NCBI GenBank assembly: GCA_029168955.1
Contig: JAPDOI010000287.1
Location: 434,001 to 498,000 of the forward strand
From: Aplectana chamaeleonis
Lineage: Eukaryota; Nematoda; Chromadorea; Rhabditida; Cosmocercidae
DNA: 64,000 nucleotides
Reading direction: 5' to 3'
Both the position numbers and the translations under genes were made by a program. The notes below the pieces were generated by a model. That model had not been told where the DNA came from. It made no database searches and saw only the letters and a program-made list of their open reading frames with translations. This document shows, piece by piece, positions 55,337 to 64,000 of the stretch. How positions within the stretch are numbered: position 1 is the stretch's first letter; each line of letters starts with the position of its first letter.

Positions 55337-57119
55337 TGACAGAGCTGGGTTTGCTAGGAAATGGTGTAAAGATGAAAAAATGAAAAATCTTTGAAGGAAG
55401 GCAACGAATAAAACCGCATTCAACTTTTCACCAGAAATCCAAGGGTTCGAGGCCCAGTGCAACAACAGTGTGGGAAACCGGCTCAAAACGAGCAACCAAT
55501 AGCAATATACGGCCCGAATCTTGAACGTGGTGTACTCGCTCCACCCACTTCCACGGTTGCCACAGGGGAGGTGAGTGGGGCGGGTAAACCACATCCAAGT
55601 TTTGGGACCGTATAATGCTTGTTTCTAGCCGACATTGTTGCTGCAATGGGCCTCGTGTCAGCTTGTTGGCCGAATACGCTGAAAAGGAAGAGCCTAAGAG
55701 CAGTACAGCTGGCTAGCGCACTGTACGCGGCGCTCCAGCGACGAAGTGAGCGCATCGGTCTTCCGTCGCGCGCGTCGCATGTACCAGTCGAACTGTCTCC
55801 AGGTGTCCCTCATTCTGTGCATTCGATCAACATGCCCCTCGAAGCTCTTGAATTGAAAATTTGAAGGCTGCTTTTACCGTGAGCACTGCATTCAACTAGA
55901 CTAGTCCCACTCCATTCCTGCAGCCTCACAAGAGTAACCATTCAATCGTAGTTTGAAGTGAGCGAAATTAAAATCCTTGGGCCTACTGCTTGCTACTAAC
56001 GGTAAAAATTGTGACTCCGGTTATAAGCCAAACCGCGCGCTGTTGATCGCGCTGTGGACTGTCCTTCGCCATCAATTCCGGCCAATCATCGCGTATTCAC
56101 CCTTCTATTCGCACTTGATTGTGGTACCAGTATCGTCCACAGTCTTCGGGTCGGCGCACACTCCCATCGCACCAAGCTTGCTTACGGTTTGCTGATCGTC
56201 CCCGGATCGACTACTCAGGCAAACTCAAATGTCGACAGCAGGTTGAACCACCTGTTTCTCGAGCAACCGGCGATAGCAGTTTCTTTCGGGAGAATAACAT
56301 GGAGCTGTTATCGACCTGTCGATAGCAGGTTCACTGCAATTTGGCAAGGCAACACATCTTACCGCCGGTGACGATTGACCGTCCCAAGCTCCGAATGCTC
56401 AACCAAACATTCATTTGGTTGCGCAATAGAGGAACCTGCCTTTGTTTTTTGTCTTTCGTGAAGCACACCTGTTTTTGTGTGATATAGCGCAAATCAGGCC
56501 TTGTATTGACTGGAATTATTACTCGAATAGTGTTCTAGAGGTTTTTGTAGTATTCAACTATTTTATCGTCTCTTGGGATTTTACTATAAGTATTTTTTCG
56601 AATACCAGGTATATTTGAAGTCTTGAAACATCCTTTTTTGAATATTCGATTTCGTCGTGATTTTTTATTGTTTTGCATCTCGCTTCATTGGAGGTTTCAT
56701 GTTTTTCGCCTCTTTTGTATTCCGTTAATCCACAAAATCAAAAAATTCTTTGCTTTCGCTTAGGTCAAGTGTCCGTTTTTCTATTAATTGTTTCAATTCA
56801 GCTTATATCATAATTACCCATCAAAAACGTTGTTCATTTGTACAAGTATACCACTTGAAAACCATTTGGACTTCGAAATCGATTATAGTCTACAGCAATG
56901 GAATTAGGACCTGGTGAGGTTGCGGACTCATCCTAACATGCGGTAGTTTGTTAGCGGTATCACTCATTTTTTTTCGAGCAGCTGTGATCGGTCGGTGAGC
57001 CAGTGTTTTCACTAATACGACTACATCTGTGGAAGCAATGAAATCAAGTGAAAATGTGAGAGTGGAAACAGAACTTAGCCGACCAACCTCAGTTACTTAC
57101 GACCAACCTCCTTCCGCAC
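55337..57119. other. intergenic, no gene supported
   Basis: Open frames of 70-105 codons occur on both strands (such as 55483-55755 minus and 56054-56371 plus) without recognisable domains. cgatagcag-ttc motifs repeat near 56233, 56272 and 56319. Confidence 0.4.
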
Positions 57120-57532
57120 GTGTTTCGGTAAATCAGATAGAGCATGTTCAAAAGAAATTCGCAGAATTCATTTTCGCTCGCGCTGGCCTATTCCACATTC
57201 CTTATGAGGAACGCCTAGCTTACCTCAATACTACCACTCTTGAAATGCGTAGAAAAGTGATAGATTACGAATTGGTTCACAGGATTTCAAAAAGAAAGTA
57301 TGGTGTGAATTTTGATCTGTTGTTCACGAAATCCACCAGTACTGGCCGAACTCGGGGTCATAACTTCAGAATTCTAAAAGAGAAAATACGTTTGGAAAGT
57401 TTCAGAAACAGCTTTTCACAGAGAGTGATTTCGTTTTGGAATAAATTGCCAGTATCGGTGGTCAGTCTAAAATCATCGGAAGCTTTCAAGAAAACTATTA
57501 GTGATATTCTGAAATCAAAGGGGTGGAACTGA
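57120..57532 (+). mobile_element. CR1-like RT C-terminal remnant
   Basis: The frame 57029-57532 ends with the RT-associated C-terminal region: VNQIEHVQKKFAEFIFARAG, YEERLAYLNTTTLEMRRKVI then DYELVHRI, and SFWNKLPVSVVSLKSSEAFK. This layout is common to CR1-type elements and parallels B and the intron-26 remnant. Open to the stop, so fairly young, but without RT or endonuclease upstream. The first 30 codons look unrelated. I do not read it as a host gene. Confidence 0.72.
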
Positions 57533-58191
57533 ATGAACTTCTTCGAGTCTTTTGATTCACGCAAGGAACGACTACCCAGATGGACATGGAGTATTCGCTG
57601 AACCTCGGTAAAGTTTTTGGTTTATTAAAAGTTTCAATTTATACGTCTTGTTTATCAGAATAATCTACTTTCAGCCACTCGCTTCAACGTCTTGGTCTCC
57701 GCCGTGTTCTTTTCTATTATTGACTCGTTTCAAGCTTGTGAAATCTCCTCCTCTTATGTATAGTCTCGTCTGGTGCTTCGTGATATTGTATCGACCGTTT
57801 TGTCCCAATGCTGATCGACATGTGGATCTCGGTGGATTTGAAGGACCTTCTCAGTTGGTATCCGGAGCAGCATTCCGCTAGCGGCTTGCAGTGTTGGCGG
57901 CCACTGCCCTTTGAACCGAGGCTATCCACTCCCTCCCATCAAGGCATTCTTCATATTTTAGCACCAGACGTTGAGTATTTTTTTAAAATTTTCTAGTATT
58001 TTTTAAAATTTCTATGAATCATATTTTTCTTTACCAGTATCGGATAATTCCTTCATGTTGAATCTTACATTGTTGAATGTTTTAGCCGATAATGAATATT
58101 ATTATTATTACTTCGAAAAAATGAATGATAACACAATCAGACTACCGTACTCAGGCTATTGCCGGCCCCGAGCCGCACCGAACAGGAATTG
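57533..58191. other. intergenic, nothing recognised
   Basis: No recognisable gene or repeat. Confidence 0.4.
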
Positions 58192-58369
58192 GAGCCGCCT
58201 GACAGTTCGGCTCTTTCTCCCAATCTCCGGGCCACTGCTGTCGCTGTTCGGGCGAAACGGAACAGCCCGGACAGCAACAGCAGTGGCCTGGAAAGCAACA
58301 GCAGTGGCCCGGACAGCAACAGAAGCCGACTCGCTAGTTGTGAACACGAGCCGAACTGTCAGGCGGCTC
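58192..58369. repeat. 22-bp-arm foldback with internal 21-bp minisatellite
   Basis: gagccgcctgacagttcggc-tc (58192-58213) is perfectly inverted at 58348-58369. Inside, a unit of about 21 bp, gcccggacagcaacagcagt-g, repeats about three times, and gggccactgctgtcgctgtt mirrors it. Confidence 0.88.
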
Positions 58370-59155
58370 CGGGCCGAGAATCGTCTGAGTATGTTAGTAC
58401 GAGTCCGCAACCGCACCATGTCCTTTCAACATTGCGGTAAACTATACTTGCTTTAATTTTTGTACAAATGTTCACACGTAAAACAATTGTATCGATTATG
58501 TGATCTATTTTTGAACTTACTCGTTTATTCAAGAAATTCTAATAAACTCACACCAGGTTTTCAAATCAATGGGAGACTTTATGAAGATCACAATCGAGAA
58601 ATTCTCCTCAAATCTCATTAGATCTAGTTCTGATGATTTGATTACATAATAGACATGGACAATCGTAGCTAGGTTTTGAATGAAGGAATAATTCAAATAT
58701 CGCGTTTTTAGAACACCTCAGATGAATGAGTAATACGGATAGCCACTATAGAAAAATTTCTGATAAATAAGTTTTTTTCGATTATATCCAATTCAAAATT
58801 AACGAATGTACGAAAAAATTCGAAGGAGGCATCCATAAAAATTTCGGATGAATTTTCGAATACAACGTTATTGAAATCTCGGAATGAGTGAATAAATTCG
58901 GGCGAGGTCTCTTATTTTTTGACTGAACGATTGTTTCAGAAAACCTGTCTTCTATTTGAGGCAAATGAAAACTTGGAAAATAAATTCGAACGGAACTTGC
59001 GTATCTTTTTTATCAAATATGGTATACTTTTCGGAGGCGCAACACTTCCCCTATCTAATAGCGTTATCCGAAATTCCTTCTTTTGTATTTTACATCGAAG
59101 TGTCTGGGACGGTTAAAGGGACCGGGAAAAATTGGATACACCTCTTTCTCTACTT
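58370..59155. other. AT-rich intergenic, nothing recognised
   Basis: No gene or long repeat seen. Confidence 0.4.
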
Positions 59156-60062
59156 CTCAGACATAGGAGCGGACTTATCGCGACGCATAATAGGAACAAT
59201 CGCGTGATCGACGGCGATCAAACCGGTATTTGAGGGCGATCAAACCGGCAATTGGAGCGATCAACCCGTCTTTAGAGCGCGGTCAACACTAAAAGAGCAG
59301 GCGATCAGTACACTTTCATCATAATAGGACATACCGCGCACAAACCTTCAGAACGTAGCCGTAGGGCTGCGTGCTGTCAACCCTACAGGGCCAAACAAGT
59401 TTTTTCCACGGGTGGCCCTCGAAAGTAAACAGTATGGGGTTCTATGGAGCGCCCATACTCAGACATAGGAGCGGACTTATCGCGACGCATAATAGGAACA
59501 ATCGCGTGAATCGACGGCGATCAAACCGGTATTTGAGGGCGATCAAACCGGCAATTGGAGCGATCAACCCGTCTTTAGAGCGCGGTCAACACTAAAAGAG
59601 CAGGCGATCAGTACACTTTCATCATAATAGGACATACCGCGCACAAACCTTCAGAACGTAGCCGTAGGGCTGCGTGCTGTCAACCCTACAGGGCCAAACA
59701 AGTTTTTTCCACGGGTGGCCCTCGAAAGTAAACAGTATGGGGTTCTATGGAGCGCCCATACTCAGACATAGGAGCGGACTTATCGCGACGCATAATAGGA
59801 ACAATCGCGTGATCGACGGCGATCAAACCGGTATTTGAGGGCGATCAAACCGGCAATTGGAGCGATCAACCCGTCTTTAGAGCGCGGTCAACACTAAAAG
59901 AGCAGGCGATCAGTACACTTTCATCATAATAGGACATACCGCGCACAAACCTTCAGAACGTAGCCGTAGGCCTGCGTGCTGTCAACCCTACAGGGCCAAA
60001 CAAGTTTTTTCCACGGGTGGCCCTCGAAAGTAAACAGTATGGGGTTCTATGGAGCGCCCATA
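59156..60062. repeat. 302-bp tandem repeat, three near-identical copies
   Basis: Copies begin ctcagacataggagcggact at 59156, 59458 and 59761. I could see only two differences between them: an extra a in copy 2 (near 59509) and a g-to-c change in copy 3 (near 59970). Each unit contains degenerate sub-repeats of about 20-26 bp around gcgatcaaaccgg, gcgatcaacccg and gcggtcaac. Confidence 0.96.
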
Positions 60063-60173
60063 GCCACAAGCACAAAAGATCACCGTCGCTAGGGGAGGTG
60101 CGGCTAAAAATTTATTATTGATTGTATCTTGAGCTACCGCGGCTATCTACAGCTCAACAGAGCGAGGCATGTA

Positions 60174-60456
60174 TACTGTGCTTATCTGGGCCAAATTCCG
60201 GTCCGCAATTGCGTCTCGACACGCTTTGCCGCCGCACGTGCTCGACTCAGTCGGGTTTCCAGCGCCAAAGCCGGCTAGATGAGGCTTTTTTTAAAAATTT
60301 TCTCCAGGTTTTCTTAGTTTCCAGTTTCCAAAACCCACCTAGAGTTAGCAGATCGGCGGCTGCGGCGCTGGAAGCTCTTCTGACTCGGGAGCGTGCGGCC
60401 GCAAAGCGTGTCGAGACGCAATTGCGGACCGGAATTTGGCCCAGATAAGCACAGTA
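60174..60456. repeat. TA-flanked 283-bp MITE F2
   Basis: tactgtgcttatctgggcca and its inverse bound 283 bp; long arms and the same interior as F1 (16126-16408). Confidence 0.92.
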
Positions 60457-62410
60457 GATAGCCACAATCGTCAAGGATACAATCATTATATCATTCTCAA
60501 CCGTACTTCCCGTAACGGCAGAGGTCGCTTGTTATTCTCAACTATGGGAGCTCACTTAGAGGTCACCCAAGAATGACTTGGATGGCTTACAATACCGGAA
60601 ATCGGTCTACAAATCGAGACAAGACTCAATTTTCACTCGCTACGGGCCGGATTCATACTTATCGCGACAAATGAAAAGAAGCTGTGCTTACAATCCTTAT
60701 CGACCAAAAATCTATATGCATCCATGGACGATTGAAATAAAGTCTGTATCTCGTCGGTGGTGAATATGGTTCCAGGCCATTTTCACTAATTCTCAGTCTT
60801 AACATCAAAATAGATATAATTTCATTTTCGTTCGCATCTTGAACAAATCGCAAAGGCACTTAAATGTACTGGACGCACAGTTATGTGAATCATTAAAGAA
60901 AAATTCGAATAATGCCTAGTGGATATTGGATATTTAATACTACTGTGGATAATCGATACATAGAGTTAACGTAATAAATTTAATCTGAGGAATGGACGGG
61001 GCTGCGACGGTTGATCGCCGCGCGCGAATCGAAATCCCGTTGGCCAAAGAGGCCGCCAACACCGCACGACCAGCCGCCTGGTCCATGCGTCAGACTAAAT
61101 CGAATACCGAAACCATACATGTACCGAACCGACACGCATTGTGTGCATCTTCGGAGAAAAATGAAAACAATTCTTAGAGAAGTAGACTCGAGATGCGGAA
61201 GGATCATAAACGGAATGCAAACAAATTCCAGGGCCCGCAAATGAATGAGCATACAAGAGCACGATAGAAGAGACATTGCGCACCAAAACAACAGTACAAC
61301 AGAAAATAAAAATTTAACACAAACAGAAATGGCAAAACATTTGATGACACGACAAAATTGCCATCATAAGCGATCGAATGAAAAAAAGAGCATTCCGAAA
61401 TAGATTATCAAAAATAAAGCACAGCTCGTGCGTGGTGTTGCTTATAGGATACATACAAAACTATAAGACAGATGCGAACATCTCATCTCCAAAGGTTATT
61501 AAACAAGCGGGACATGGATGAACTCTGAATTTTTCAATTTCGCAGCATTTCAACGAAATGATGTCATAGTAAAAGTATGGCTAAAGCGGGTAATGAACCC
61601 AATCCTACCCTTTCGAGACAATTCGGCGCCAACCAATTGTACGAACACCAGTGTCAGGCGGATGCAGACTGTGTCACAGAGAAATTCCCATGCTTCCTAC
61701 GAATGCGAGTTGGTAGCAGAGGTAAGAGACAGCGAGAGTGGAGGAGAAGCGAAGACAGTAGCCTCGCGAGCGTGGCTTGCGCTGTGGATAAAGGGAATTC
61801 CGATTTTTTACAAAAGATACCATCCCACAGACCAATAGAGGGACATTTATAAGCATTCACCAAATGTAGAAACTCGTGGTCGTGAGAGCGTGGCAATTTC
61901 GTGCCAAAAATGGCGAATTTCGTGCCAGGCAATTACAGACTGATCTCTATCCAAATGATTCACATACGGCATAAAATCGCTCTGAAATCATGAAAAAGAG
62001 TTTTTATCAGAAACTCAGAAAACTACTAGGTTAAACTAACCGTGAGCTTCACAGGAAATTAACTGGAGCCAGGCCGGAACGATAGAAAGCTGATCATATT
62101 GTGGCTAATATAAATCAAGAGACCACGACCCAACGCATTCTGAAGCGAAAAATCACAAACTCGGGATGAAAACGGCACAAATGACGCAATTGACAGGAAA
62201 AATTGTAGCTGCTTATTACGGGATGAACCAGCGTAATGATATCGTAGTAGATCAAAAAACTCGTAGGGACAGGGTGTAACGACATCGTGAAGCAGTAGCA
62301 CGTAGAGATTTTAGCACTCGGGATCTTGTGCTACCGTAACCTTCGGCTAGCCACGGAGCGCTTTATTGTATCATAAACGTCAACACCGTGTTCCGCGTAG
62401 GATTTGAAGC
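60457..62410. other. intergenic, nothing recognised
   Basis: Only unassigned frames of 60-106 codons. Confidence 0.4.
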
Positions 62411-62632
62411 TGGGCCGAATGCATCAACAGGCCGGGTTGGGGCAGGGGCAGGGCAGTCTGCGAATTTGAAGATCTCTGTTATTCAAAAAACCCAGCTAGG
62501 GGGCTGAAGCAGCTAGCGCAGCAAAAAACACTGCTGGGGCACTATTGATTAGATGATCTACTGCCCTCGCACTGCGATCGTCAAAGATGCCGACTGCCCT
62601 GCCCCAACCCGGCGCGTTGATGCATCCGGCTC
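62411..62632. repeat. foldback Z
   Basis: tgggccgaatgcatcaacag, gccgggttggggcagg and gggcagtc are mirrored by gactgccctgccccaacccg, gcgcgttgatgcatccggct and cc. About 55-bp imperfect arms. Confidence 0.85.
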
Positions 62633-63049
62633 CTGGAGTCTAGCGCTGTTGATGTTACCTCATTCAATAGCACGCCTGGATAGCGAGAAACTTTATAGGA
62701 CGCCATAGGCGAAGAATACTTCGTGGCCTTGAGCTGTGGCTCACTACGCGCCGCGGTCGCGTCGCGGCGTTGCAATTAGAGCACGCTCATACGTCGCCAA
62801 CGCCTTTAGATGGGGTTGTGGTGGGACGAAGAAGAACATGACAGACAACAATGTACAGGTGTTCAGGCGGCATGAAGACCGCTGTCGACGAAGTCATTAT
62901 TGGCAATCAACAATGGTTCCTACTTCCAGTGATGGAGCATGGGTGTTAAATGTCAGGTAAAACTGACGGAGGTCAAACTCTATCACTCGTCATCATGTTA
63001 ATGGTGTCTGGTTTCTAACAGTTATCACTCTCTTCTATAGTTTTACAAT

Positions 63050-63200
63050 TTTGAAAAAAAATTCCGACAAACGAAAAATGAAAAAAAATTCGTTCGACAA
63101 AATTTCGAACGAACGGAATTTGAAAAAACTTAGTTCGACGAAGTTTCGAAGGAAAGAAGACGAACGAAAAAAATTTCGAAAATTTCGTTCGTGTACAATT
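63050..63200. repeat. low-complexity tract rich in ttcgaacg motifs
   Basis: Repeated aatttcg, cgttcga and gacgaacga in both orientations within an A-rich background. Confidence 0.5.
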
Positions 63201-63732
63201 ATACTCTCTTCTTCTATACTTTAAATAATTTCTTATTGTGAGACATTCTTCTTCCGTATTTCCTAGGATTAACACCTGGGCTTATCAGTTATCTCTCACA
63301 AGACTGCCAACAGAGGATCGGTCTCAGAAACCCTTAGGGAAATCATTCAGGCACGGAGAACACATCAACTTTTTGCCCCTTGTGCAAGCTAAAGCCTTTT
63401 GCATTCAAGAACCTGTATAGGCACATAAGGGGGTTCACGAGTGCTCAGACGCACAGTTGTAGCAGGCGAAAAATGATGTTAAAATGGCTAAATTCAAGGA
63501 CTGCAATACATTTCCCTGTAATACTTGCGAGAAAACCTATCATTCAGCAAGCGGTCTAAAAAAGACGGAGGAGTTTGTTTCAAAAATTGCAATGCTCCAG
63601 TTCCCACGTTAATGGCGAACTGAGGCCGAAACTACTCCACTACCGTCCTCGAGATGAAATATGGCAAAGAAACACCACGTGTCAAAGAAGAATCGCAGCC
63701 GGTTGGCAGAATACACTCTCCACAAGATCACA

Positions 63733-63938
63733 TATAGTGGAGTCCACCAAGAGTGTCTCATTTACTTATCAATGAGAAGCGGTCGATTGGAGATCAATGA
63801 ACATGAAACTCGTTGTAGCACAACCGCTCTCGCTCAATCGGTATCGAGCGTGCTGGTATGGGATTCATGCACATTGATCCCCAGCCGACCGCTTCTTATT
63901 GATAAGTAAATGAGACACTCTTGGTGGACTCCACTATA
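63733..63938. repeat. foldback N1, about 53-bp arms
   Basis: tatagtggagtccaccaaga with gtgtctcatttacttatcaa is inverted at the right end finishing gactccactata at 63938. TA-rich ends; interior shared with N2 (19878). Confidence 0.9.
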
Positions 63939-64000
63939 AACATTTCGTATAAATATTTGGGTGAAAAAAATGATCGGGATGACCTTTGGGCAATGAAAGA

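Noticed and set aside
57029..57532. Intact 167-codon host gene
   Set aside because: The body matches the C-terminal region that follows the RT in CR1-like elements; no other gene parts nearby.

Overview
The window looks like a repeat-dense piece of a nematode nuclear genome, probably a clade V (strongylid-like) worm. Three things point there: very short GT-AG introns of 52-70 bp with T-rich acceptors ending in AG, a cytosolic valyl-tRNA synthetase of about the length of the C. elegans enzyme, and dense small foldback/MITE repeats. The species call is inference; no organism-specific marker was seen.

Layout. 1-9110 is a 112-bp satellite array entering from the left edge, with a decayed border to about 9205. 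9.2-21.2 kb has no recognised host gene apart from one possible terminal coding exon (20833-20938). It holds many foldback elements, including a 2-kb inverted-repeat element (13436-15430), a pair of overlapping hairpins (10930-11143) and a hAT-like non-autonomous transposon (17948-20348).

21201-52085 is the only host gene I can support fully: cytosolic valyl-tRNA synthetase (C. elegans glp-4/vars-1 type). It has 28 exons summing to 3135 bp, giving 1044 residues plus stop, and is open throughout. Twenty of its 27 introns are 52-70 bp. The other seven are inflated, mostly by recognisable repeats. Intron 4 is 15 kb and holds a stacked nest: an old non-LTR retrotransposon (C) split by a Tc/mariner-like element (Q), which is split by two copies of a non-LTR family (A1, A2). 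A1 is itself split by a CR1-like element (B) and by a rearranged fragment of its own family. Intron 17 holds a third, full-length copy (A3). A2 and A3 have clear target-site duplications, the same length (3452 bp) and opposite orientations, and they flank exons 5-17.

Family A encodes, in order, a 2A-like NPGP motif, a PHD finger, an APE endonuclease, a reverse transcriptase and a C-terminal Cys/His knuckle. Its 3' end is an (AAG)n tail. All copies here carry frameshifts.

52.1-64 kb downstream has no supportable host gene. It holds foldback elements, a further CR1-like remnant, a near-perfect 302-bp tandem triplication (59156-60062) and a second 283-bp copy of a TA-flanked MITE first seen at 16.1 kb.
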